Shown here one piece after another: positions 7,698-14,667 of a stretch of 32,155 nucleotides of DNA; positions within the stretch are counted from its first letter, which is position 1; every line of letters begins with the position of its first letter. This DNA is from Candidatus Nitrosopumilus sp. (GTDB taxonomy: Archaea; Thermoproteota; Nitrososphaeria; Nitrososphaerales; Nitrosopumilaceae). The notes beneath the pieces were generated by a model that was given only the letters and a program-made list of their open reading frames with translations, was not told the origin of the DNA and made no database searches. Location: assembly GCA_013203245.1 (NCBI GenBank), contig JABMOR010000084.1, positions 1 through 32,155 on the forward strand. The letters are read 5' to 3'. The translations under genes and the position numbers were made by a program.

Positions 7698-8243
7698 TCA
7701 ATAATATAGACTACGGATCTGTTTTAATATTCTGGCAGAAGCTCCCCAAACAATTTGATTTTGATACTTAAAGGTATACATTTCTTGAATGATGTTGTGA
7801 GTTGGATCCAGATCTTTTGAGCCAGTTTTTAAAAATGGTTCTAACGGAATATGAAAAATTTTTTTAACCTCACGGTTTGCTAAAAGTTGTGGAATTTCAT
7901 CAACAATTGAGATGAATGGTAGAATCAAAAAACCAGAGTTCAAAGTAACAACAGGCTCTAGCTGACCAATCACCTGATCCCTAGTTATGTTTAGTCCAAT
8001 CTCTTCATTAGTTTCTCGTAATGCCGTTTCTAAAAGATCTGAATCATCAACATCTAACTTTCCACCAGGAAATGAAATTTCACCTGCATGGAATTTCATA
8101 TCTTTGGGTTTTTCAGTCATCACAATAATTGGGTCTTTGCCATAAATCACTACTAGTACAGATGCTAATCTAAATTTTCCGTCATTTTCTATTTGGGGGT
8201 TAATTGGATTAGAAAGTTTTGATCTTAAATCAGTTAAGAGCAT
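7698..8243 (-). CDS. Nudix hydrolase, CoA pyrophosphatase-like (NudL/NUDT7 group)
   Basis: A 181-residue protein. HAGEISFPGGKLD followed by LLETALRETNEEIGL is a Nudix box with the NudL-style leader (H-x-G-x-x-x-FPGG). The RETNEE acidic residues bind the catalytic metal. Family members split CoA or acyl-CoA into 3',5'-ADP and phosphopantetheine; other nucleotide diphosphate substrates are possible. It converges on the restriction gene with 17 bases between stops and is divergent from the helicase-nuclease gene. The ATG at 8243 starts MLLTDLRSKL, the expected beginning for this family. Confidence 0.85.
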   Translation of the reverse strand: MLLTDLRSKLSNPINPQIENDGKFRLASVLVVIYGKDPIIVMTEKPKDMKFHAGEISFPGGKLDVDDSDLLETALRETNEEIGLNITRDQVIGQLEPVVTLNSGFLILPFISIVDEIPQLLANREVKKIFHIPLEPFLKTGSKDLDPTHNIIQEMYTFKYQNQIVWGASARILKQIRSLYY

Positions 8244-8304
8244 TTTGTTTCATTACATCAAGTTTGAATATCAATTATAATTTAATAACTTCAATTATCT
8301 AGAC

Positions 8305-11300
8305 ATGATCTTGAAACCAAATTATGCTCAAGCAACTGCAATTGAGCATACTGGTTCACCGTTACTGGTCACAGCAGGCCCTGGAAGTGGCAAAACGCGT
8401 GTAATTACTGAAAGAATAAAGTTTCTTCTCAAAACGGGCCTGAAACCATCTGAAATCCTTTGTCTTACATTCTCAGAAAAAGCAGCAAATGACCTGCAAA
8501 CTAGACTAGAAGAAGATGAGGCAATCAAAGAAAAAATTGACATTTCTGAGATGACCATCAGTACATACCATTCATTTTGTAGAAATTTACTAAAAGACAA
8601 TACTCTATCTACAGGTCTTGGCATGAAAGGCGGAATTCTTGATCGTCCGTTATTCCTAGTATGGGGTGTGCAAAATATTGATAAATTTGGGTTTGATGAT
8701 CATATAGAAATCGGAAACAATGCTGCAGATTTAATTGAAAAAATGATTGATGGAATTAGTGTGTTTAATGATGAGCTAATTCCTCCAGAAGAACTAGAAA
8801 AATATGTACAAGGGAAACTAAAGAATCCTGAAACTATGAAAGATGTTGAAGAAGTAGAATACATGCATCTGCTAGATAATTTGGTAAAAATCTACAAGGC
8901 TTACATTGATTTCAAAAAAGAAAAAGACATTATGGATTTTGATGATTTAATTGTACATGCAAACAAGTTACTTGAAAATAAAGAAAAGCCTCATGCACTA
9001 AAAGCTGCTCAAGAAAAATACAAGCATATATTGATTGATGAATTTCAAGATAACAATTATGCACAATTCTCAGTAGTAAAAAACTTGGCAAACAATGGCA
9101 ATGTTACTGCAGTAGGTGATGCTGATCAAAACATCTATCGATTCCAAGGTGCATATACTCAGATATTTGATGATTTCAAGAAATCATTTCCAGATTATAC
9201 TGAAGTGCAATTAACAGAGAACTGGAGAAACCCTCAAAAAGTAATCAATTTGTCAAACCAACTATTACAACAAGACCAATTCAGAGAACAAAAAACAATC
9301 ATACCTACAAAAGATGATGATCAAAAAGTAAATGTTGTGGAATGCTCATCAGAATTTGCACAGGCAGAATTTATTAAAAATAAAATTAGTGAGTTGAAAA
9401 AAGAAAATTCTGATTACAAATTTAGTGATTTTGCTATTTTATCTAGAAAGCAAAAGGACGGCCTAAACGTTGCACAAATTTTAGCATCAGAAGGAATGCC
9501 TGTAAAATATGTCGGAAAATCAGAAATTAGTAATTCTCCCAATGCCAAATTATTATTTTCATATCTTCGAATTATTGCAAATCCTATGAAATCCATGACT
9601 AGTATTATGCGAATTTTACAAGAATTTGGCATATCTGAGCAAAACATCTCAAAAATTAATCATGAAGCAACGATTAGGGCTAGAACTCAAACTGATGGAG
9701 ATTATGCATTTGACGTGCTATCTGATCTTAAACTGGATGGTCTGACTCAAAAGACGGAACTTCAAGAAATCAGTTCTCTGATTAACGAGTTTATTGGTAT
9801 CGCAAAGAACCAAAAACCATCCCAAACAATCTATCAAATTATCAGAAATAAAACAGACATTTATCAGAAAATTGCAAATGATGATTCAATTCAAAATTTC
9901 ATAGAACGTTCAATACTAAATGATATTCTAAACAGTGCATATGACTATGAAAAGATAAACCATGGTGCAGAAATCAAAGACTTTTTAGAATTTGCAGATG
10001 AACTGGACAAATTTGATATTGAAACTAAACGAGACACTGCAGAATCAAATTCAATTCAAGTATCCACAATTCACAAAAGCAAGGGATTGGAGTTTAAGAC
10101 AGTATTCATTATCGATGTTGCAACATTTAAAATTCCCTTACGATACACTGAAAAACCATTCTACGTTCCACAGGAATTATCCAAAGGCGTAATGCCGGTA
10201 TCTAACCCAAAGGAAGAATTTCTAAGAGAGGAAAGAAGAATACTGTACGTTGGAATGACTAGAACGATTGATAATTTATACATCATGTATCCTACCCAGT
10301 ATGAAAACAGAATAAAGGCAAACAAACCCTCAAAGTTTTTGCAACCATTGAAACCTGAAACCAACGATAACGTAGATTTTATAAAATATGATTCAAACTC
10401 CAGTTCAAATATTTCTACAACATTTGATGCAGTAGAAATTATTAAAAATGAACAACTAAACAATGTGATAAAGTATTTGCACAGTGGACAGTATTCTGGC
10501 GCTATACAGAAAATTTTGGATTTGGGACAGATTGAATTTTTCCAAAAAAATAATACTACAAAGGGGTTTTCTCCGGAGAAATTACTGGAACAAGCCCCAA
10601 GTGATGATATGGAATTAAAATTACTTGGAACAAAGCCTGAGGCATTGGGATTTCAAAAAAAGAACTTGTCATTTTCTAAATTTGATACCTATGAAAAATG
10701 CCCAAAACAATTCTGGTATCAACACGTACTAAACGCATTACCGGAAAACCAGGAAACATCTGCATTGTACAAAGGAAGTACTTTTCACAGCATTGTAGAG
10801 GATTCTGGAAAGAGGCAAAAAGAGGGTGTAATTGATGATGCTAAAGTACTGCTTGATGAGTTAGAAGCCTTGTGGGATCCTAATCAATACCTCACAACTC
10901 CAGTTCAAAAAGAGCATCAGGATAGACAATCCCTCGAACCTGCTTTACAGTCATACCAAAAGTGGTCCAGTTCAAATCCAAACAAGATAGTGGCATTGGA
11001 ATTGCCATTTACAGTCCATATTGGGGGATTTCAGGTAAACGGGGTCATTGACAGAGTGGAGGAGACGCCCCAAGGGGAATATGTGGTAATAGACTACAAA
11101 ACAGGAGGTAAAAACAAGAAAGTTGATGCTACAAACAGTGTTCAACTAAATCTGTACAGTTTGGCACTAAAAGAGAATCACGAGTTTGGCAAGTATCCTG
11201 TTTCTGCAATATTTTTCTATGTTGAAAAGCCTGAAGGTGAGCAACTATTCGAGTATAAAGTTGACGGGGAGAAAGTAAATGAAATAAAAACCATTTTGGA

Positions 11301-11403
11301 AGGTTATGTCAAATCAATTAAAGATAAGGCGTTCAAAGCAACACCTGAAATGTTTACTTGCAAATGGTGTCAGTATTCAGATATTTGTAATGATGCAATA
11401 TGA
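8305..11403 (+). CDS. UvrD/Rep-type superfamily 1 helicase fused to a RecB-like Fe-S nuclease
   Basis: A 1,032-residue protein. SF1A motifs appear in order: Walker A AGPGSGKT (about 24-31), LTFSEKAAN (Ia), IDEFQD (about 242), GDADQNIYRFQGA (III), a motif IV region, STIHKSKGLEF (about 590), and ERRILYVGMTR (VI). After a linker, a PD-(D/E)xK nuclease domain has GSTFHSIVE, then NGVIDRVE, then VIDYKTGG (about 929) as the acidic and D-x-K site. One Cys (YEKCPKQF, about 798) and C-x2-C-x5-C near the end (about 1019-1028) make the four-Cys cluster known from AddB and Cas4. It should unwind and degrade or resect DNA ends in repair, possibly also foreign DNA. TATA-like DNA at 8276-8285 puts the transcript start close to the ATG, so it is probably leaderless. 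Confidence 0.88.
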   Translation: MILKPNYAQATAIEHTGSPLLVTAGPGSGKTRVITERIKFLLKTGLKPSEILCLTFSEKAANDLQTRLEEDEAIKEKIDISEMTISTYHSFCRNLLKDNTLSTGLGMKGGILDRPLFLVWGVQNIDKFGFDDHIEIGNNAADLIEKMIDGISVFNDELIPPEELEKYVQGKLKNPETMKDVEEVEYMHLLDNLVKIYKAYIDFKKEKDIMDFDDLIVHANKLLENKEKPHALKAAQEKYKHILIDEFQDNNYAQFSVVKNLANNGNVTAVGDADQNIYRFQGAYTQIFDDFKKSFPDYTEVQLTENWRNPQKVINLSNQLLQQDQFREQKTIIPTKDDDQKVNVVECSSEFAQAEFIKNKISELKKENSDYKFSDFAILSRKQKDGLNVAQILASEGMPVKYVGKSEISNSPNAKLLFSYLRIIANPMKSMTSIMRILQEFGISEQNISKINHEATIRARTQTDGDYAFDVLSDLKLDGLTQKTELQEISSLINEFIGIAKNQKPSQTIYQIIRNKTDIYQKIANDDSIQNFIERSILNDILNSAYDYEKINHGAEIKDFLEFADELDKFDIETKRDTAESNSIQVSTIHKSKGLEFKTVFIIDVATFKIPLRYTEKPFYVPQELSKGVMPVSNPKEEFLREERRILYVGMTRTIDNLYIMYPTQYENRIKANKPSKFLQPLKPETNDNVDFIKYDSNSSSNISTTFDAVEIIKNEQLNNVIKYLHSGQYSGAIQKILDLGQIEFFQKNNTTKGFSPEKLLEQAPSDDMELKLLGTKPEALGFQKKNLSFSKFDTYEKCPKQFWYQHVLNALPENQETSALYKGSTFHSIVEDSGKRQKEGVIDDAKVLLDELEALWDPNQYLTTPVQKEHQDRQSLEPALQSYQKWSSSNPNKIVALELPFTVHIGGFQVNGVIDRVEETPQGEYVVIDYKTGGKNKKVDATNSVQLNLYSLALKENHEFGKYPVSAIFFYVEKPEGEQLFEYKVDGEKVNEIKTILEGYVKSIKDKAFKATPEMFTCKWCQYSDICNDAI

Positions 11404-11413
11404 TTTAAAATTA

Positions 11414-12160
11414 TTAAATTAAAAATTCCGCAGCGTTTTTACCTTCCTGAGTAATTTTTATCCAACGATTCCTACCAATCTTTTCAATCTCTACAAAATT
11501 CCATTCATCAACTAGTGGTTGTATGATATTTTTATCAAGACTTGCAAATCTTGCCTGTGAATGATTTTTTTCCTCTGAATTTACTGTGATAATTTCTTGT
11601 TTTTCAGCAAGTTCTGCCATTTCTTTTTTTGTAATCTTTTGATTCTTTGCCTGTTGAACTATTTTTAATGCCTGTAATAATTTTGGTTTTGGTATTTGGA
11701 TTTCATATGTTGGCAAGGGTATGGTGTCTTTGATTCCAAATGACTGCTGTTTTCCTTCAAAGGCTGCATACTTTTCTGGTTCTGCGTAAAATGGTTGAAG
11801 ATTTTTACATTCTTTTAAAACCATGCATGCCATCATGCATGCAATTGCTTGAATCTTTGATCCTGATGCGACATTGACATAGATGTAGTTATTTTTTTCT
11901 TGATTAATTACATCTTTAATTGACTTTATTGTTTGAAACAAATTCAGTCTATTACTGTAAGCAACCTTTACTTCAACTCCCAGTTTTTTACATTCTTTTT
12001 TTATTTTCTCAAGATATGGCCCTGACAAATCCGATGAACGATTATCATGGGCCAATAACCATAGTTTGTCGGCTTTTGTCTGTTTGAGTGGAATGGTAAT
12101 CCTGTCAATTTCAAAGCCTAAAGGGGCAATATGCACTCTAAACGTGGCTAGATTTGTCAT
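11414..12160 (-). CDS. CARF-type winged-helix regulator (HFX_2341/DUF6293-like)
   Basis: A 248-residue protein when started at the ATG at 12160. The N-terminal half (FRVHIAPLGFEIDRITIPL, then ADKLWLLAHD, then YIYVNVASGSKIQAIA) has the Rossmann-like pattern of CARF domains, including the family's HIAPLGFE-DR opening and a GSK ligand-binding loop. The C-terminal 80 residues form a winged helix (KKEMAELAEK, FVEIEKIGRNRWIKIT). CARF domains bind cyclic oligonucleotides or related nucleotides, so it is probably a ligand-controlled transcription regulator. No CRISPR array or cas gene is in the window. The track start at 12181 lies upstream of the predicted transcription start and is rejected. Confidence 0.75.
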   Translation of the reverse strand: MTNLATFRVHIAPLGFEIDRITIPLKQTKADKLWLLAHDNRSSDLSGPYLEKIKKECKKLGVEVKVAYSNRLNLFQTIKSIKDVINQEKNNYIYVNVASGSKIQAIACMMACMVLKECKNLQPFYAEPEKYAAFEGKQQSFGIKDTIPLPTYEIQIPKPKLLQALKIVQQAKNQKITKKEMAELAEKQEIITVNSEEKNHSQARFASLDKNIIQPLVDEWNFVEIEKIGRNRWIKITQEGKNAAEFLI

Positions 12161-12172
12161 AATAGTATCTAC

Positions 12173-12184
12173 AGTATGCATACT
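12173..12184 (-). promoter_or_regulatory. Palindromic operator at the CARF regulator promoter
   Basis: AGTATGCATACT is a perfect 12-base palindrome placed at the predicted transcription start of the minus-strand regulator, between its TATA box and the ATG at 12160. It is a likely autoregulatory site. The octamer CATACTAT at 12179-12186 is also found at 932-939 in the RHH-like operator. Confidence 0.45.
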
Positions 12185-12193
12185 ATGTTGATG

Positions 12194-12201
12194 TTATATA
12201 A
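12194..12201. promoter_or_regulatory. Symmetrical TATA box shared by divergent CARF gene and mini-gene operon
   Basis: TTATATAA is a perfect palindrome. Its centre is about 28 bases from the ATG at 12226 on the right (leaderless start) and about 26 bases from the palindromic operator on the left. One element can therefore serve both directions, which links expression of the regulator and the operon. Confidence 0.55.
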
Positions 12202-12225
12202 TAATTCCTATTGGATATCTAAAAC

Positions 12226-12351
12226 ATGAAAGAACAAAACAAAATTCAAAATAACGAATTTAATTCCAAGGTCTCTTTTTATCCTAGAATTATTCGAGAG
12301 TTCGAAGACGAACGAGACGAACAGCCAATGATCTATGGGGGTAATTATTAG
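12226..12351 (+). CDS. Mini-gene operon, gene 1: 41-residue acidic protein
   Basis: A 41-codon ORF absent from the track. Start ATG at 12226 sits 28 bases after the shared TATA centre, so it is leaderless. It ends in TAG directly before the ATG of the next gene. The product has a polar N-terminus, then FYPRIIREFEDERDEQP and a GGNY end; acidic overall, without Cys. I do not recognise it. Being the leader gene of a tight nine-gene unit, it must be translated for downstream coupling, which supports its reality. The last codons carry GGGGGT, which could act as the ribosome site for gene 2. Confidence 0.55.
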   Translation: MKEQNKIQNNEFNSKVSFYPRIIREFEDERDEQPMIYGGNY

Positions 12352-12570
12352 ATGATTTACTCCCAAAGAGAATCAGTTATCAAAAGAGCATCTGAGAAAA
12401 TGTTTCTTAAATTTGAACAAAGAGAAATTGATTTTTTATCGATTTTAGAATGGGATGATTTGATGAATCATCTTGAAATTAGATATGGACAATCATTTCA
12501 AGATATTTTTGCAGAAATCTTAGTTGGTGTCTTGAAAGATAGAAAAGAAAACGAGGAGTTAGAACAATGA
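12352..12570 (+). CDS. Mini-gene operon, gene 2: unknown 72-residue protein
   Basis: Starts immediately after the stop of gene 1 and overlaps gene 3 by four bases (ATGA). The product is almost certainly all-helical and soluble, with alternating charged and hydrophobic residues (KMFLKFEQREIDFLSI, GQSFQDIFAEILVGVL) and a Glu-rich tail. No metal motif, signal or membrane segment. I do not recognise the family; a protein-protein adaptor or an antitoxin-like partner is possible, but nothing in the sequence proves it. Confidence 0.6.
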   Translation: MIYSQRESVIKRASEKMFLKFEQREIDFLSILEWDDLMNHLEIRYGQSFQDIFAEILVGVLKDRKENEELEQ

Positions 12571-12968
12571 CAAAATTCCTATTCGAACCATTTGAAAAAA
12601 TAATTGTCAAGAATTTAGTTCATGAAGATCTTGACAATCTGATTCACCAAGTTGTAACCAATCGTGCCCGCTTTGTATACTGGGTTAATGGAATGATAAT
12701 TCACATTCCAACACTGATTCACGGTGCTGGTAAACCCGAATACCAAAACATGGAAAAAGGAATTCAATATTTACAAAAAGTTGTTTTTGCAAAATTTCCA
12801 AAATATGTTCCAAGTATTACCCAGAAAAACTGTGTAAACTACATAGCATTGCTGAATTACAGCAACAACGACAAAATCAAAGAACTCTCAAATTGGATAG
12901 AATCACATCCCATTTGGAAAACAATTCCTGAACCAACACGAATAGGAGGAATAAACATTGATGAGTGA
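12567..12968 (+). CDS. Mini-gene operon, gene 3: unknown 133-residue protein
   Basis: Soluble protein with mixed helix and strand. It starts in a four-base ATGA overlap with gene 2 and its stop overlaps the start of gene 4 by eight bases. Noticeable segments are FVYWVNGMIIHIPTLIHGAG, an aromatic hydrophobic stretch, and a Pro-rich end with HPIWKTIPEPTRIGG. Only one Cys is present and no catalytic signature is apparent. I do not recognise the family. A strong AGGAGG motif near its end (12944-12949) is the ribosome site of gene 4. Confidence 0.6.
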   Translation: MTKFLFEPFEKIIVKNLVHEDLDNLIHQVVTNRARFVYWVNGMIIHIPTLIHGAGKPEYQNMEKGIQYLQKVVFAKFPKYVPSITQKNCVNYIALLNYSNNDKIKELSNWIESHPIWKTIPEPTRIGGINIDE

Positions 12969-13113
12969 ACATCTTATCAAAACCCTCCTTGAAGATATAA
13001 AATCAGTATACATGGTAGGTTATTTCAAAGATGATTTGACTACAGAGGCTGAAAAATGGGGACAAATTGAGATTCTAGAGCAAATTCTAGCCTCAAAGGG
13101 GGATATGACATGA
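12961..13113 (+). CDS. Mini-gene operon, gene 4: 50-residue protein
   Basis: Missing from the track. ATG at 12961 overlaps gene 3 and follows AGGAGG by 11 bases. It ends TGA at 13111-13113 sharing ATGA with gene 5. The sequence is a likely two-helix protein (LIKTLLEDIKSVYMVGYF, then EKWGQIEILEQILAS). No known family is recognised. Confidence 0.55.
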   Translation: MSEHLIKTLLEDIKSVYMVGYFKDDLTTEAEKWGQIEILEQILASKGDMT

Positions 13114-13223
13114 CTGTCTTGTTTGGTTTGAAAAACAAATCATATGAAGATAGTATTGCATCATCCTTTGCAAATCTCAAAGAAAAGTTAGACGAACAAA
13201 AGGAGGACGAAAATGAGGTGTAA
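13110..13223 (+). CDS. Mini-gene operon, gene 5: 37-residue protein
   Basis: Missing from the track. It starts in an ATGA overlap with gene 4 and overruns the start of gene 6 by 11 bases. The C-terminal half is a charged helix (FANLKEKLDEQKEDENEV) that may form a coiled coil. Its codons contain AGGAGG (13201-13206), which serves as ribosome site for gene 6, so part of its value may be translational coupling. No family is recognised. Confidence 0.5.
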   Translation: MTVLFGLKNKSYEDSIASSFANLKEKLDEQKEDENEV

Positions 13224-13653
13224 AATACTTCAAAATCAAATTCAAGATACTACCATCGATGAATTATCAAAACAGAAAACAATCTCTGATGTAACCTATC
13301 AAAACATCACATACTATATGCATGATAGAAACAGGACTGTAACTGGGAAATCTATTGACTTTCTAAGTGCAACTAGTGAAATACTGCTCTTGGATTGGGA
13401 TTATTCTCCAAACTATATTGGATTTACCAATAACAAGACAAAAGAAAATATCCAATTTTCCTGTGTTGGACCAGATGAATGGTATGTGGAGATACTAATC
13501 AAAAATAATGGGAACTGGGAAGGTTATGTTTGGTGTTGCTATTCAGAATTCCAAGCGATAGAATACACGTTGAAGTTATTCTTTGAGGAAGTACCATGGA
13601 CTGAAACATTGCCTTGGAAATTAAAGCGAATTGGGAAGTATGCCAATGACTGA
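13213..13653 (+). CDS. Mini-gene operon, gene 6: unknown 146-residue protein
   Basis: ATG at 13213 follows AGGAGG by 6 bases, so the start is well supported. It is a soluble, beta-rich protein with many Trp and Tyr (EILLLDWDYSPNYIGFT, NNGNWEGYVWCCYSEF, VPWTETLPWKL). Repeated short strands and aromatic residues suggest a beta-sandwich or a binding domain rather than an enzyme. There is no signal peptide. It overlaps the next gene by eight bases. The family is not recognised. Confidence 0.6.
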   Translation: MRCKILQNQIQDTTIDELSKQKTISDVTYQNITYYMHDRNRTVTGKSIDFLSATSEILLLDWDYSPNYIGFTNNKTKENIQFSCVGPDEWYVEILIKNNGNWEGYVWCCYSEFQAIEYTLKLFFEEVPWTETLPWKLKRIGKYAND

Positions 13654-13852
13654 ACAAAATCCTATCTGTCCTGAATGTAAAGGTAACAATGTGGCCCTAA
13701 TTTTTTGGGGATATCCTGGGGATATGGATTGGTATCTTCAAGCAATCAAGGACAAAGAAATTGTTGGTGGAGGATGTTGTATTGGTAACAATGACCCAAA
13801 ATGGGAATGTACTGATTGTTATCATAAGTGGGGGGAACGAGATGACGATTAA
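13646..13852 (+). CDS. Mini-gene operon, gene 7: zinc-ribbon protein
   Basis: A 68-residue protein. CPEC near the N-terminus and CTDC near the C-terminus form a four-Cys zinc ribbon. Between them is a longer insert with GYPGDMDWYLQAIKDKEIV and GGCCIGNNDPKW. This layout, with GCC...DP.W.C..C...W, is shared by a widespread family of small uncharacterised bacterial proteins, as I recall. ATG at 13646 is preferred because it forms an ATGACTGA overlap with gene 6; upstream TTG and ATG starts (13631, 13640) remain possible. Function unknown. Confidence 0.65.
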   Translation: MTEQNPICPECKGNNVALIFWGYPGDMDWYLQAIKDKEIVGGGCCIGNNDPKWECTDCYHKWGERDDD

Positions 13853-14033
13853 GAAAATTCTCTTCTGGACATTTACTATTGGAGTAGGATTTGTGAATCC
13901 TTTGTTTAGTGTGGGGTTGGTGGTTTTGTATTATTTGCCAAAAATCATTCAAGATATCTGTCAACCATGTAATGAAGAACAAATATCTGAAATGAATTCC
14001 TATTCAGAAGATATTTTGGAGGATATGAAATAA
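13842..14033 (+). CDS. Mini-gene operon, gene 8: small membrane protein
   Basis: A 63-residue protein started at the ATG at 13842, preceded by GGGGGG (a ribosome site) within gene 7. The track's longer start has no support. Residues about 5-38 (ILFWTFTIGVGFVNPLFSVG, then LVVLYYLP) are one or two membrane segments. The rest is an acidic tail with CQPC. The stop codon shares TAATG with gene 9. Function unknown; small paired membrane proteins in viral operons are often holin-like, but that is only a suggestion. Confidence 0.55.
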   Translation: MTIKKILFWTFTIGVGFVNPLFSVGLVVLYYLPKIIQDICQPCNEEQISEMNSYSEDILEDMK

Positions 14034-14338
14034 TGCCTGATCAAAAAGCAGATTCAAAAAAGAAAAGTGCATCTGAGGCATTTGTCAATTCCTTTGGAGG
14101 ATATCCTATAGGATATGGTGTAGGAATTCTAATTTTACCCCTCTCTATGGGTTGGATTCAAGAAGATCCACTAACTGCAAACTTGGCAATTACTTTTGTT
14201 TATGCCTCAGTTTCTTTTGTCAGAAGTTATTTTTTGAGAAGAACATTTGAAAAATACGGAATAGAGGATAATTTCCTGAGATTGGGTTTGAAATTGATTA
14301 AAAAAATCAAAAGAAATAATGAATTTCAAAACAATTGA
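14033..14338 (+). CDS. Mini-gene operon, gene 9: DUF7220-like membrane protein
   Basis: A 101-residue protein with two membrane segments. The pattern AFVNSFGGYPIGYGVGILIL, then FVYASVSFVRSYFLRRTFEKYG, fits the DUF7220 family of small phage and provirus membrane proteins as I know it (V-GY-VA, then SIVRSYxLRRxFE). The strong ribosome site GGAGG (14018-14022) and TAATG coupling support the start. A basic tail faces the cytoplasm. This is the best hint that the mini-gene operon came from a virus. Function is unproven; it may be holin-like. Confidence 0.65.
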   Translation: MPDQKADSKKKSASEAFVNSFGGYPIGYGVGILILPLSMGWIQEDPLTANLAITFVYASVSFVRSYFLRRTFEKYGIEDNFLRLGLKLIKKIKRNNEFQNN

Positions 14339-14396
14339 CATTACTTACATCAATTTAATCGGCAACCTCTAATAATGTCCATATGATATTCATAAT

Positions 14397-14606
14397 ATGT
14401 TAGATGGAATAAAAATACCTGAAAGTAAAATGCTAGGTTTTGCATTTTTCGGTGTTGTCCTTTATCTTGGTTCTACTTATTTGAATATTCAACAACATGA
14501 ATCTGCGAATTTAGGAGTGGGTCTCGGAATATTTCTGATTACAATTTCTATTGATTTCCAGATTATTAGTTGGAAAATCAAGTATATTTCAAAACCTAAA
14601 CCTTAG
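14397..14606 (+). CDS. Small membrane protein, unknown
   Basis: A 69-residue protein with two hydrophobic segments (LGFAFFGVVLYLGSTYL and NLGVGLGIFLITISIDF). It follows the operon after 58 bases, in the same direction. No strong ribosome site or TATA box is clear. It may be a separate gene or the last member of the operon. Family not recognised. Confidence 0.5.
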   Translation: MLDGIKIPESKMLGFAFFGVVLYLGSTYLNIQQHESANLGVGLGIFLITISIDFQIISWKIKYISKPKP

Positions 14607-14667
14607 ATTCTAAACTCTTTTGAGCATAGACCATATGCTTAAGTTCAAAATATGATTTTTAATATTA

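Noticed and set aside
12161-12181. Upstream ATG at 12181 for the CARF regulator
   Set aside because: It lies within the palindromic operator and upstream of the predicted transcription start; the ATG at 12160 gives the normal family N-terminus.
13631-13645. TTG start for the zinc-ribbon gene
   Set aside because: The ATG at 13646 overlaps the preceding stop in the same way as other genes of the operon.
11414-14338. CRISPR array or cas genes expected from a CARF protein
   Set aside because: No regularly spaced direct repeats and no cas-like protein were seen anywhere in the window.
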